Of a stretch of DNA of 64,000 bases, positions 1-8,988 are shown piece by piece. Numbering within the stretch: the stretch's first letter is position 1; every line of letters begins with the position of its first letter. The stretch comes from JAAFKA01 sp044348925 (GTDB lineage: Bacteria; Bacteroidota; Bacteroidia; Cytophagales; Thermoflexibacteraceae): assembly GCA_044348925.1 (NCBI GenBank), contig JBIKRY010000001.1, positions 12,829 to 76,828 on the forward strand, written 5' to 3'. Under the pieces are notes generated by a model. The model searched no databases, was not told the DNA's origin, and saw only the letters and a list, made by a program, of their open reading frames with translations. The position numbers were made by a program, and so were the translations under genes.

Positions 1-60
1 TTCTTTGGAATATTCCTTTATTGCTATTCCTTGTTCTTCAAACCATTGTTTAGGTATCAT
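1..60 (-). CDS. Start of an unidentified protein gene, cut by the window edge
   Basis: An ATG on the minus strand at 58-60 opens a reading frame of 20 codons that runs off the left edge without a stop. The visible peptide begins MIPKQWFEEQGIAIKEYSKE. This is too short to assign to a family. It is followed downstream-in-window by an intergenic inverted repeat and then by leuS on the same strand, so it would lie downstream of leuS in transcription order. It could also be a chance reading frame. Confidence 0.45.
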   Translation of the reverse strand, partial: MIPKQWFEEQGIAIKEYSKE

Positions 61-97
61 AATTTATAATTTTGTTATGAATTAATTAGTTAATTTT

Positions 98-240
98 GTG
101 CCATTAGGCACTATATATTGGTAGAAAATGCTTAACCTCCTTCATTTTTTGCTCCGTTAGGAGCTACACATAGCTCATGACGGATAAGAAAGAGGAGGAG
201 AGAATTATTTTTGCTACCAATATAGAGTTCCTAACGGAAC
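98..240. repeat. Intergenic imperfect inverted repeat with CCTAACGG/CCGTTAGG hairpins
   Basis: The stretch holds three small hairpins: GTGCCATTAGGCAC at 98-111, GCTCC-GTTA-GGAGC at 151-164 and GTTCC-TAAC-GGAAC at 227-240. TATTGGTAG at 117-125 pairs with CTACCAATA at 214-222, so the ends fold together. This is the only content of the 260 bp between the edge gene and leuS. No transposase is nearby. It looks like a non-autonomous repeat or a transcribed structured spacer, but its function is unknown. Confidence 0.6.
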
Positions 241-320
241 AAAAAAAAACACTACTTTTTAAAATCTAATTACCTAAAATACTTCGTAATTTCGTAATTA
301 GTAATTTCGTAATTAAAAAA

Positions 321-3293
321 TTACACCACAACATTCACCACTTTTCCCACCACAATAATCACCTTTTTCGGAGTTTTCCCTTCCAACCATTTCTGCACAG
401 TTTCATCAGCTAAGGCAATTTTTTCAATTTCTGCAACAGTCAAATCCAAAGAAAGTGTGAGTTTATGACGCATTTTTCCGTTGATAGAAACAGGATATTC
501 AAAGCTACTTTCTACCAAATAACTTTCGTTACAAGTTGGAAAAGTGGCATTCATTACACTGTATTCTGCTTGCCAATTTTCGATATTTTGGTTTGGATAT
601 TGCAAAGCAAACCACAATTCCTCCACAATATGCGGTGCGTAAGGTGCAAGAATAACCAACAAATCAGCCAAAATTTGCTTTTTATAGCATTTTTGTTCTG
701 TCAATTCATTCACACAAATCATAAATGTACTCACAGGCGTATTGAACGAAAATCTTTCCATATCGTCCTCAATTTTCTTGATAGTTTTATGCAAAGTTTT
801 CAATTCGTCTTTTGTTGGTGTGTCATCTGTAACTCTAAAATTACCTTTGTCATCATAGAAAAGTCGCCAAAGTTTCTTCAAAAACTTGTGTGTACCATCA
901 ATTCCTTGCATATTCCAAGGCTTAAATTGTTCCAAAGGACCTAAAAACATTTCATACAACCGCAAAGTATCGGCACTATAACGGTTTACAACATCATCAG
1001 GATTTACGACATTATACCACCGTTTCGACATTTTTTCAACCGTATAACCGCAAACATATTTGCCATCTTCCATTTCAAATTCGGCATCTGCATATTCTGG
1101 TCGCCAAGCCTTAAATTTTTCCAAATCAAGCACATCATTCTCAACAATATTTACATCAACGTGCAATTCTTGAATGTTTGCAGCCTCATATTTATCTTTA
1201 AATTTCAGAGAAACAAATTTGTTGCTATCTTTCAATTTATAAACAAAATTTGACCTACCTTGTATCATTCCTTGATTTATCAGCTTTTTGAAAGGCTCAA
1301 CCGTCGAAACATAGCCCAAATCATACAAAAACTTGTTCCAAAACCTGCTATATAACAAATGCCCTGTTCCGTGTTCAGCACCACCCACATATAAATCTAC
1401 GGACTGCCAATAATTTTCTGCCTCTTTTGACACAAATTCTTTGTCATTTTTATTATCCATATATCGCAACCAATACCACGAAGAACCTGCCCAACCTGGC
1501 ATGGTGCTAAGTTCGTATTCAAACCCAAGCCCCCCAGCCCCCGAAGGGGGAGTAACCCCCCAGCCCCCGAAGGGGGAGTTTGACGTTACAGCATCAGTTC
1601 CCCCTTCGGGGGTTAGGGGGCTATATTTCCAATTTGTTGCCCTTCCTAATGGTGGCTCACCGTTTTCTGTTGGTTTATATTGGTCTATTTCGGGCAATAA
1701 CAAAGGCAATTCTTCATCAGAAAGTAGTTTTGGAATATTATTTTCGTCAAAATAAATTGGCACAGGTTCACCCCAATAGCGTTGTCTTCCAAAAACCGCA
1801 TCACGCATTCTATAATTTGTTCTTGCAGTGCCAACTCCTTGATTTTCAGCAAATTCAATAGCTTTTAAAATAGCTTCGTCTGTATCCAAACCATTTAAAA
1901 ACCCAGAATTAACCATTTTACCATATTTTTTATCCGTAGGATTTTCGAGTTCTTCCGCACCTTCAATCACATTGATAATTGGTAAATTGTATTGTTTTGC
2001 AAAACGAAAATCTCTGTCATCAGAACTTGGCACAGCCATTACAACGCCTGTTCCATAACCTGCCAACACATAATCTGCTATCCAAACAGGGATTTTTTCG
2101 TTATTAAATGGATTTATGACGTAAGAACCTGTAAATACGCCTGTCGAAGTTTTGACTTCGGTCATTCTTTCTCTTTCACTACGGTTTGCTGCTTTTTCTA
2201 CATATACTGCAACGGCTTGTTTTTGTTCTTCTGTTGTCAAAGTTGCCACCAATTCGTGTTCAGGTGCAATGGCAAGGTAAGTAACGCCAAAAGTTGTGTC
2301 AATACGAGTAGTGAAAACTTCTAAATACTCCCCAACGCCAAGCCCCCCAGCCCCCGAAGGGGGAGTTTTTGACGTTGTTTCGTCAGTTCCCCCTTCGGGG
2401 GTTAGGGGGCTAATTTTAAACCTCAATTCTGCCCCCAAACTTTTTCCTATCCAATTTCTTTGTATTTCTTTGATACTTTCCGACCATTCTATGGTGTCCA
2501 AATCATTCAATAATCTTTCAGCGTATGCAGTAATTCGCATCATCCATTGACGCATTTTTTTACGTTCTACAGGATGTCCACCTCTTTCAGAAACTCCATC
2601 TTTCACCTCGTCATTTGCCAAAACAGAACCCAACGCAGGACACCAATTCACAAAAGCATCTGCTAAATACGTTAAACGATATTGCAATAATTTATCAGAT
2701 TTTTCTTTTGCCGAAAAGTTTTGCCATTCTGTTGCCGAAAAAATTTGTGTATCTTCATCACAAGCTGCATCTACATTTGCATTGCCATTTTTCTCAAATT
2801 CAGCTACTAAAACACCAATATTTTCTGCTTTTTTGCTTTTATTGTTATACCAAGATTCGAAAAGTTGTTTGAAAATCCATTGTGTCCATTTGTAATAATC
2901 AGGGCTTGAAGTGCGAATTTCCTTGTCCCAGTCATAACAAAAACCTATTTTTCCTAATTGATTTTTGAAAGTGGCAATGTTATTTTCGGTAGTAATTTTT
3001 GGATGTTGCCCTGTTTCAATGGCGTATTGTTCGGCTGGCAAACCAAAGGAATCGAAGCCCATTGGGTGCAAAACATTAAAGCCTTTTAGACGTTTGTAAC
3101 GTGCAATAATGTCGGAGGCAATGTAGCCGAGAGGATGCCCAACGTGCAAACCTGCCCCAGAAGGATAGGGAAACATATCAAGCACATAATATTTGGGCTT
3201 TTGGGTGTTGGTGCTAACTTTATACAGTTGCTTTTTTTGCCAAAGGTCTTGCCATTTGGTTTCTATGTTTTTGGGTGTATATTCTGCTGACAT
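321..3293 (-). CDS. leuS: Leucyl-tRNA synthetase carrying two in-frame palindromic inserts
   Basis: This class I synthetase charges tRNA-Leu in the cytoplasm. The HIGH-like motif is HVGHPLGY near residues 50-57 and the KMSKR loop is at about 754-758. The CP1 editing domain begins near residue 290 and contains TTRIDTTFG. The protein is 990 residues, longer than I would expect for the family, and about 55 of these come from two insertions: residues ~295-318 (SPLTPEGG...PPSGAGGLG) just before the strand leading into the TTRIDT motif, and residues ~558-589 just before ELSTMPGWAGSSW. Both inserts match GC-rich palindromes in the DNA, unlike the AT-rich gene around them. They fall at predicted surface loops between conserved blocks, so the enzyme is probably active. 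The rest of the protein is normal, including the anticodon-binding C-terminus. It starts at the ATG at 3293; no operon partner lies upstream. Confidence 0.97.
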   Translation of the reverse strand: MSAEYTPKNIETKWQDLWQKKQLYKVSTNTQKPKYYVLDMFPYPSGAGLHVGHPLGYIASDIIARYKRLKGFNVLHPMGFDSFGLPAEQYAIETGQHPKITTENNIATFKNQLGKIGFCYDWDKEIRTSSPDYYKWTQWIFKQLFESWYNNKSKKAENIGVLVAEFEKNGNANVDAACDEDTQIFSATEWQNFSAKEKSDKLLQYRLTYLADAFVNWCPALGSVLANDEVKDGVSERGGHPVERKKMRQWMMRITAYAERLLNDLDTIEWSESIKEIQRNWIGKSLGAELRFKISPLTPEGGTDETTSKTPPSGAGGLGVGEYLEVFTTRIDTTFGVTYLAIAPEHELVATLTTEEQKQAVAVYVEKAANRSERERMTEVKTSTGVFTGSYVINPFNNEKIPVWIADYVLAGYGTGVVMAVPSSDDRDFRFAKQYNLPIINVIEGAEELENPTDKKYGKMVNSGFLNGLDTDEAILKAIEFAENQGVGTARTNYRMRDAVFGRQRYWGEPVPIYFDENNIPKLLSDEELPLLLPEIDQYKPTENGEPPLGRATNWKYSPLTPEGGTDAVTSNSPFGGWGVTPPSGAGGLGFEYELSTMPGWAGSSWYWLRYMDNKNDKEFVSKEAENYWQSVDLYVGGAEHGTGHLLYSRFWNKFLYDLGYVSTVEPFKKLINQGMIQGRSNFVYKLKDSNKFVSLKFKDKYEAANIQELHVDVNIVENDVLDLEKFKAWRPEYADAEFEMEDGKYVCGYTVEKMSKRWYNVVNPDDVVNRYSADTLRLYEMFLGPLEQFKPWNMQGIDGTHKFLKKLWRLFYDDKGNFRVTDDTPTKDELKTLHKTIKKIEDDMERFSFNTPVSTFMICVNELTEQKCYKKQILADLLVILAPYAPHIVEELWFALQYPNQNIENWQAEYSVMNATFPTCNESYLVESSFEYPVSINGKMRHKLTLSLDLTVAEIEKIALADETVQKWLEGKTPKKVIIVVGKVVNVVV
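1528..1622 (-). repeat. Coding-region palindromic element, copy 1 (in leuS, triplicated arm)
   Basis: This GC-rich element (CCCCCAGCCCCCGAAGGGGG and its reverse complement) sits inside leuS. The arm AGCCCCC-N3-CCCCCGAAGGGGG occurs twice in tandem at 1529-1578 and once inverted at 1598-1622, around a spacer that contains TTTGACGTTA. Read on the leuS strand it encodes SPLTPEGG-TDAVTSN-SPFGGWGVT-PPSGAGGLG. The extra arm is read in a different frame (SPFGGWG) from the terminal arm (PPSGAGG), yet the overall insert keeps leuS open. Each arm itself contains the small palindrome CCCCCGAAGGGGG. Confidence 0.9.
2340..2411 (-). repeat. Coding-region palindromic element, copy 2 (in leuS)
   Basis: This is a 72 bp inverted repeat: AGCCCCCCAGCCCCCGAAGG... 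at 2341 pairs with the inverted arm ending ...GGTTAGGGGGCT at about 2411, around the spacer TTTTTGACGTTGTTTCGTCA. On the leuS coding strand it reads SPLTPEGGTDETTSKTPPSG plus AGGLG. Arms and the GACGT spacer match copy 1 and the copy in the methyltransferase gene at 45.75 kb. Confidence 0.9.
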
Positions 3294-3424
3294 GAGTTTG
3301 TAATGTTAAAATAATTGTAACTTCGCAATAGAAATCTAACATACGCTTTAGCGTTGAGTTGATACATTCGAAACCACAAAACTATTCTAATTTATGAAAA
3401 AATACAATTTTATTTAAAAAATAA

Positions 3425-3461
3425 TAGGTTTTCTATCTCAAAGTTTTGAGACGAAAACCTA
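3425..3461 (-). terminator. Hairpin downstream of dacB
   Basis: TAGGTTTTC at 3425-3433 pairs with GAAAACCTA at 3453-3461, and the inner CTCAAA pairs with TTTGAG. On the minus strand the stem is followed by an AT-rich run with T tracts. It lies 45 bp past the dacB stop and fits a rho-independent terminator for that gene. Confidence 0.55.
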
Positions 3462-3505
3462 ATTTATATATCTTTTATTGCTACAAGACAATAAATTTAG
3501 TGCTA

Positions 3506-5032
3506 TTAAAAATCTAATCCAGCCATTAAAACCATTATTTTTTCCATTCTTTTTACCATATCTGTACCTTTGCCACTATAATTATTTGCCATCATAGAAA
3601 AAACTAACTTTTCGCCACTTTTTGTCTGCACATACCCTGTATAACAACGTACACGAGTCATAGAACCACTTTTTGCACGAATTTTGCCTTCGGCAACAGT
3701 ATTTTTGCAAAGATTTCGGACTGTTCCACTCTCACCTACCAAAGGTAGAGATTGATAAAAAACAGGAAAATTAGCTTGCTTTGTTTGCAAGTGCATAATT
3801 CGGGTTAATTGTTCGGGCAAAATAGCATTAAAACGAGATAAACCACTGCCATCTTCCATAAAAAAACCCTGCAAATTGATGCCTTTATTTTGCAAATACT
3901 CGGTAATCACTTGTACTCCTGCCTCCGTTGTTCCCTGCCCTGTGCGTTGATATGCCAAGATTCTCAAAAAATTTTCGGCATATAAATTAATGCTTTTATG
4001 ATTGGTAACTCGTATAATTTCGGATAACGGTTCTGAATAGGTTGTGTAAAATTTTATGCGTTTAAGCGTAGAAATATCCTTTATTTTAGTAAACTCTTGG
4101 TAGGTAGTCGGAAATTGTAAAACTGTTATCTTATTGTAATACAGTAAGTTATGCAAACTTGTAGCACAATATAAAGGCGGATTTGGAATTGCCCCTTTGA
4201 GTATAAAAGCTGTTTCATTGGGCGGAATAGTTCCCGAAAGATTGCGAATATAGGTATCTGGTGAGCCATAAATTAGACTATTATCACCCGAGTTTTTTGC
4301 ACCTGTCAAAATATTATTATAAAATGTTAAATTTTCTATAGGTGGATACACATTTTGAATACTTGTAGCATCACCCTCTTTATTTCCACTTTTCAAACGA
4401 ATGTAGTAAAGATTTTCATGAAAAGATAAGCCATAACTACCTGCACCATAGCCACTTGCAACATCTTCCCAAACCCAACGATTATGCACTGCCTTATTAT
4501 CAAAAATACTTTCGTCGGCAATAATACTACCTGTAATAGTTTTGATGCCTTGTTTCTCGATGGCATAAATCCACTCACAAAGCAATTTTTCTATGTTTTC
4601 GATAGCCAATGTAGGGTCTCCGCCACCTTTGATATAAATATTTCCATACAAAATGCTATCTTTAATTTCCCCATCATATTCCAAAATAGTTTCAAAACGA
4701 AAATCTTTGCCTAATAAATTTAGAGCAGTAGAGGTGCTAATTGTTTTCATTACCGAAGCTGTAGAAATACTTTGTTTAGCATTTTGGGATAGCAAAATAC
4801 TATCTGCCGAAGCATACATAGCACAAAAACCAAAAGTTGCGTTTTGCATATCGGTTTCGGTCATCAACAAAGCTAAATGCTTTTGTAAAGAATCTTTAGC
4901 AACATTTCGCAAAGAATCTCGTAAGGAGGTTTTCAAAAAAACAGTTTTTAAAGAATCTGCTACAGCTATTTTTTGGGCAAAGGAAATTTGCGTAAGACAA
5001 AGAAAGGAAAGAAAAAGAAAAATAATTTGCAT
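3506..5032 (-). CDS. dacB: D-alanyl-D-alanine carboxypeptidase/endopeptidase, PBP4 family (peptidase S13)
   Basis: This is a periplasmic penicillin-binding protein that trims or cleaves peptidoglycan peptides. It has an N-terminal signal peptide (MQIIFLFLSFLCLTQISFAQ). The active-site SxxK is S-V-M-K at about 93-96, the SxN motif lies in the segment GSGLSRFN, and the KTG-like triad is KSG in AKSGSMTRVRCYTGYV. The long stretch between the first two motifs is the domain insertion typical of S13 enzymes. I chose the ATG at 5032. The longer frame opening at 5074 would use a TTG that lies in the loop of the serS terminator hairpin, so it is unlikely. The length of 508 residues is normal. It lies behind serS on the same strand but is separated by the terminator. 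Confidence 0.93.
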   Translation of the reverse strand: MQIIFLFLSFLCLTQISFAQKIAVADSLKTVFLKTSLRDSLRNVAKDSLQKHLALLMTETDMQNATFGFCAMYASADSILLSQNAKQSISTASVMKTISTSTALNLLGKDFRFETILEYDGEIKDSILYGNIYIKGGGDPTLAIENIEKLLCEWIYAIEKQGIKTITGSIIADESIFDNKAVHNRWVWEDVASGYGAGSYGLSFHENLYYIRLKSGNKEGDATSIQNVYPPIENLTFYNNILTGAKNSGDNSLIYGSPDTYIRNLSGTIPPNETAFILKGAIPNPPLYCATSLHNLLYYNKITVLQFPTTYQEFTKIKDISTLKRIKFYTTYSEPLSEIIRVTNHKSINLYAENFLRILAYQRTGQGTTEAGVQVITEYLQNKGINLQGFFMEDGSGLSRFNAILPEQLTRIMHLQTKQANFPVFYQSLPLVGESGTVRNLCKNTVAEGKIRAKSGSMTRVRCYTGYVQTKSGEKLVFSMMANNYSGKGTDMVKRMEKIMVLMAGLDF

Positions 5033-5053
5033 AGAGATAAGGGTAAAAATTAA

Positions 5054-5090
5054 CAATACTTTCCAAATCTTCAAAACTTGGAAAGTATTG
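5054..5090 (-). terminator. Terminator between serS and dacB
   Basis: CAATACTTTCCAA at 5054-5066 pairs perfectly with TTGGAAAGTATTG at 5078-5090 around an 11-nt loop. It follows the serS stop on the minus strand by 11 bp. It helps to place the dacB start at 5032 and not further upstream. Confidence 0.65.
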
Positions 5091-5101
5091 TACTGATTAT
5101 G

Positions 5102-6376
5102 TTAATTAATCATTGCAAAACCTGTATAAGGTTGTAATACTTTAGGGATTTTGATTCCTTCTGGAGTTTGGTTATTTTCTAACAAAGCAGCTAAGATACG
5201 AGGTAATGCTAATGCACTGCCATTTAAGGTATGTAACAACTGCGTTTTGCCATCATTTTCTTTGTAACGTAATTTCATACGATTGGCTTGGAAAGTTTCA
5301 AAATTACTTACCGAACTAACTTCTAACCATCGTTGTTGTGCTGCCGAATATACTTCCATATCATAACACAAAGCTGCACCAAAACTAATATCACCTCCAC
5401 ATAGACGCAAAACTCTATAAGGTAATTCCAATTTTTGCAAAATAGCTTGAATGTATTTAGACATTTCTTCTAAGGTTTCATAGGAATTTTCGGGTTTTTG
5501 AATCTGCACAATTTCTACTTTATCAAATTGGTGCAAACGGTTTAATCCTCGCACATGTGCACCCCACGAGCCTGCTTCGCGTCTAAAACAGGGTGTGTAT
5601 CCCACATTTTTGATAGGCAAATCTTTGGCTTGTTGTATGGTATCTCGATAGAGATTAGTAATAGGCACTTCGGCGGTTGGAATCAAATATAATTCGTCTT
5701 CAGTAGCAAAATACATCTGCCCTTCTTTATCGGGCAGTTGTCCTGTACCATAACCAGAATCTCGATTAATTAAAATAGGTGGTTGCACTTCTATATAACC
5801 TGCTTGTATTGCTTCATCTAAAAAGAAATTTATCATAGCACGTTGCAACCTTGCCCCTTTGCCTTTATAGACAGGAAAACCAGCACCAGTAATTTTTACC
5901 CCCAATTCAAAATCTATAATATCATATTTTTTGATAAGTTCCCAATGTGGCAATGCGTCTGCGGGAAGTTCGGTAATTGTGCCATTTTCCAACACAATTT
6001 CATTGTCGTCTGCTCCAAGCCCTTCAGGCACAGAACTATGTGGCAAATTAGGCAATAAATATAAATGTTGCGTTAATTGATTGTCTAAATCTGCAAATTC
6101 GATATCTAAGTTTTTGGATAAGTTTTTCAAATCTGCACTTTGTTTACGAAATTCCTCTGCTTCTGCTTTTTTCCCTACTTTCATTAAATTACCAACTTCT
6201 TTGGCTAAAGCATTTGCTTGGGCATTGCTTTGGTCTAACTTAACTTGAGTTTCTCTACGTTTACTATCTATTTCTAAAATTTTTTCGACAGCTTCGGCAG
6301 CATTTTTTACTCTTTTTTTTGTAAGACCTTGAATGGTTAGGTCTTTATTTTCTCTAATAAAAGAAATTTGTAACAT
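5102..6376 (-). CDS. serS: Seryl-tRNA synthetase
   Basis: This class II synthetase charges tRNA-Ser and supplies Ser-tRNA for selenocysteine systems where present. The N-terminal ~110 residues form the long coiled-coil arm that grips the tRNA. The catalytic core carries motif 2 in TPCFRREAGSWGAH and motif 3 in SNFETFQANRMKLRY, and the C-terminus contains LNGSALALPRILAALLE. The length of 424 residues is normal for the family. The ATG at 6376 gives the usual start MLQISFIRENKD. An upstream extension to 6433 is very AT-rich and has no homology. Monocistronic, with a hairpin after the stop. Confidence 0.96.
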   Translation of the reverse strand: MLQISFIRENKDLTIQGLTKKRVKNAAEAVEKILEIDSKRRETQVKLDQSNAQANALAKEVGNLMKVGKKAEAEEFRKQSADLKNLSKNLDIEFADLDNQLTQHLYLLPNLPHSSVPEGLGADDNEIVLENGTITELPADALPHWELIKKYDIIDFELGVKITGAGFPVYKGKGARLQRAMINFFLDEAIQAGYIEVQPPILINRDSGYGTGQLPDKEGQMYFATEDELYLIPTAEVPITNLYRDTIQQAKDLPIKNVGYTPCFRREAGSWGAHVRGLNRLHQFDKVEIVQIQKPENSYETLEEMSKYIQAILQKLELPYRVLRLCGGDISFGAALCYDMEVYSAAQQRWLEVSSVSNFETFQANRMKLRYKENDGKTQLLHTLNGSALALPRILAALLENNQTPEGIKIPKVLQPYTGFAMIN

Positions 6377-6447
6377 AGATTTACGTTTTTTTTGTGCAAA
6401 TATGTAAAAAAAATAGCAATTTTTAATTATCAAATACTTTTTTTTAG

Positions 6448-6484
6448 AGTTTATGTTTCAAAATCTTATTTTGAAACATAAACT
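6448..6484 (-). terminator. Hairpin downstream of the 6.5 kb membrane protein
   Basis: AGTTTATGTTTCAAAAT at 6448-6464 pairs with ATTTTGAAACATAAACT at 6468-6484 around a 3-nt loop, followed on the minus strand by a run of A/T. It lies between the membrane protein gene and serS and fits a terminator. Confidence 0.6.
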
Positions 6485-6528
6485 AATTTGGTAATTATTT
6501 TAATTATTGAGGCGGAAAACCTATTATT

Positions 6529-7308
6529 TTATTTCCAAAAAGGAATTCCTGCGAGTGCCTGTAACATGGTGAAATTTACGAAAATAAAGTACAAAATAGC
6601 AAATACCCAAACTATTTGAATAGCTAATTTTTCGGCAACTAATTTAGTAGTTAGATAAGCAAATAAGGGGATAATTTGCAAGGCATGAATTCCAAAAAAA
6701 TGTGCAATCCGCAAATCTCCAAATAATTTGCTCCAATTCAAAAAAACAATACCTTCTGTGCCATCTACTGCCCCAACTGTGTGTCCTGCTTGTTGCGAAA
6801 TATATGCACCAAAAAAACTGAATAAGGTAAAATAAACCAAACCAAATCGAATACCCAAAAGATAAGGTGCTGCAATGTTAAAAGATTTTTGTTTGAAATA
6901 TTGTATGCTTATGTGTAGTGTCCAAATAGTCAAGCTAAGAATAAAAACTCCCATTAAGGCATATAATACTATTCCAAAGGTGGAAGTATTGTTAAAATGT
7001 GATTTTTCGCCTCGCAATGCTTGTATAATAATAGCTGTTTGCTCAAAACTCATTGCAATTACCACCACCCAGCTATAGGTTAGTACCTGTTTTTTATCTG
7101 CCAAATATGCCAACAAATATGCCATTGTCCAGCTATATATCCAAATACTCAATGCAAATTTGATGGGTTTTATTAACGAATTTAAACCCAAAACTTCTAC
7201 AGAATTGAAAGGCATAGCAATAGCCAGTAAGATAAATAATAGCAAATGAATAGTTCCTAAATTTGCTAAAATCGTATTTCTTTGATAAATTTCTCTTAAG
7301 ATGTGCAT
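6529..7308 (-). CDS. Conserved multi-pass membrane protein of unknown function
   Basis: I do not recognise a named family. The 259-residue protein has about seven hydrophobic segments (for example LLLFILLAIAMPF, FALSIWIYSWTMAYLLAYLA, IVLYALMGVFILSLTIW and VWVFAILYFIFVNF). It carries a conserved-looking polar stretch GDLRIAHFFGIHALQIIPL with two histidines in a late membrane segment, which could bind a metal or haem, although that is a guess. There is no signal peptidase site. It stands alone between serS and an acetyltransferase gene, with its own terminator hairpin. Confidence 0.75.
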   Translation of the reverse strand: MHILREIYQRNTILANLGTIHLLLFILLAIAMPFNSVEVLGLNSLIKPIKFALSIWIYSWTMAYLLAYLADKKQVLTYSWVVVIAMSFEQTAIIIQALRGEKSHFNNTSTFGIVLYALMGVFILSLTIWTLHISIQYFKQKSFNIAAPYLLGIRFGLVYFTLFSFFGAYISQQAGHTVGAVDGTEGIVFLNWSKLFGDLRIAHFFGIHALQIIPLFAYLTTKLVAEKLAIQIVWVFAILYFIFVNFTMLQALAGIPFWK

Positions 7309-7457
7309 AAAAAAAGTATAAAAATTTATTTACAAACATAGCCAAAAATAGCTATGACTTTGTTGATAAAAGTCAATAAATCTATCTTCTATAGGAAGGG
7401 CAGTATATGCTTGTTATGTAACTTAGATTACCGAGTACAAATGCACCACGCACAGAA

Positions 7458-7994
7458 TTAAATTTCTTTTGCCATTGCCCAATCTACATACCTTGTTGTC
7501 CCAAGATAAAAAATATATTCCCCAGAAATCGTAAAGCCCATTTTGTGGTAAAAATTAATAGCTTTTGCATTATCTTTCCAAACACAAAGCCATAATAAGT
7601 TTATCTCTTGTTTTTGTGCTTCTGTTTCAATTTCTGTAAGTAATTTTTGTCCAATTTGTTGTCCGTGCAAAGCCTTTGTAATATAAATGCGTGCTATTTC
7701 CAAACAGTTTTTATCTCGTAAATTTGCAGGGGTAAGATTGGCATCTTTTCGAAGTTTTGCATAGCCAACTGCCTGTCCTTCATGTTCCATAATTTTGTAA
7801 TAAATCAATGGAAATAGTGTTATTTCATTAGCAATTTGTACTTCATTAAAATGTGTAGCCACGTATTGCAAAATATTTTCATCAGTGTCTGTTCCCCAAT
7901 AAGTATCTATAAAAGTGCTTTTGCTTAGGTTAGCAAGCAAAGTTACATCTTCGATAGTGGCTGTTCGAATCGTACTATTTTTAGCTATTGTCAT
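7458..7994 (-). CDS. GNAT-family N-acetyltransferase
   Basis: This protein transfers an acetyl group from acetyl-CoA to an amine on an unknown substrate. The GNAT fold is visible: the opening IRTATIEDVTLLANLSKSTF, the beta-4/acetyl-CoA motif CLEIARIYITKALHGQQIGQ with the Q/R-x-x-G-x-G/K-like turn, and the late motif NAKAINFYHKMGFTISGEY. The 178-residue length is typical. I chose the ATG at 7994, since the upstream extension is AT-rich and aligns with nothing. It is divergent from the thioredoxin gene at 8327, with a 330 bp AT-rich spacer that probably holds both promoters. Confidence 0.88.
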   Translation of the reverse strand: MTIAKNSTIRTATIEDVTLLANLSKSTFIDTYWGTDTDENILQYVATHFNEVQIANEITLFPLIYYKIMEHEGQAVGYAKLRKDANLTPANLRDKNCLEIARIYITKALHGQQIGQKLLTEIETEAQKQEINLLWLCVWKDNAKAINFYHKMGFTISGEYIFYLGTTRYVDWAMAKEI

Positions 7995-8326
7995 TATTTT
8001 ATTGTAGGTGAAATTAAGAATGTAATATAATTTGTTTAGTAAATGTGTATTTGTCTTTAGACGAATGAACGTAGAAAATTGAAACAAAAAACGCAGTTCC
8101 GAGCCAAATTTACTATTTTATACAAACAACATCAAATTAGCCAAAAAAACATAAAATTTTAGCTAATTTATTACCTTTTTTAAAATTTCTCCAATTTCAT
8201 TTCAAACTTGATTCTAAGAATTAAGTCTTTTATCTATTAATTACAAAAAAATGTTATTTTTTTGTAAATTTGTAGTAAATTTTCACCATTATTCGTTAAT
8301 ATAAGAACATTTTACTTTTTTAAATT

Positions 8327-8830
8327 ATGAAAAAAATCTTTGCATTAGTAACAGTCCTTATTTTATCTATTGGACTGTCTTCGTTTAGTCCAAAAACAGA
8401 TGGAGTAGTATTTATCAACGCAAAAAATACTAAAGGACAAGAAAAATCTTTCCAAGATATTCTCAAAGAATTTAAAGGCAAAGTAGTATATGTAGATTTT
8501 TGGGCAAGTTGGTGTCCACCTTGTAGAGGGGAAATGCCTTTTTCCAAACAATTACACGAACAATTTAAAGGCAATAAAGATGTAGTTTTTTTGTATATTA
8601 CCTTTGACCGTACTGAAGAAGCGTGGAGAAATGGTATCGAAAAAATGGAAATTCAAGGGCATCATTGGTATCCAAGCGAAGTACAAAGAGTAGATATTAA
8701 CAACAAATATGCAGTATCAGGAATTCCGCGTTATATGTTGGTAGATAAAAAAGGCGTAGTAGTAAACGACAATGCAAGCCGCCCAAGCAGTGGACAAGAA
8801 ATAGCAAAAAGTATTGAAGCATTGCTATAA
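8327..8830 (+). CDS. TlpA-like thioredoxin-fold thiol-disulfide oxidoreductase
   Basis: This is an exported protein that probably reduces disulfides in the periplasm, for example in cytochrome c maturation or redox repair. An N-terminal signal peptide (MKKIFALVTVLILSIGLSSF) is followed by a TlpA/ResA domain. The catalytic motif WASWCPPCRGEMP contains the CxxC pair. The cis-proline segment is SGIPRYMLVDKKG. The length of 167 residues is normal for a single-domain member. A TAAATTTG at 8265-8272 resembles a Bacteroidota -7 element upstream. It ends in a strong terminator and is monocistronic. Confidence 0.9.
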   Translation: MKKIFALVTVLILSIGLSSFSPKTDGVVFINAKNTKGQEKSFQDILKEFKGKVVYVDFWASWCPPCRGEMPFSKQLHEQFKGNKDVVFLYITFDRTEEAWRNGIEKMEIQGHHWYPSEVQRVDINNKYAVSGIPRYMLVDKKGVVVNDNASRPSSGQEIAKSIEALL

Positions 8831-8846
8831 ATCTGAAAAAATAAGA

Positions 8847-8897
8847 TTTATTAAACTTAGGAAAGCCTATCTTATAGATTTTCCTAAGTTTAATAAA
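8847..8897 (+). terminator. Strong terminator after the TlpA-like gene
   Basis: An 18-bp perfect stem (TTTATTAAACTTAGGAAA at 8847-8864 with its complement at 8880-8897) follows the stop by 17 bp and separates the gene from recN. Confidence 0.75.
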
Positions 8898-8988
8898 AAA
8901 AGTAAAAAAATGTTGATATTTATCAATAAAAATATATTATTTGCAGGCACATTACAAGTCAAATCACAGTAAGAACCTATTTATACCT

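Noticed and set aside
1441..2550. Plus-strand frames over the palindromic elements in leuS (with PPAPEGGV and PPSGVRGL words)
   Set aside because: The palindromes make open frames on the reverse strand by symmetry. They lie inside leuS, whose reading is well supported.
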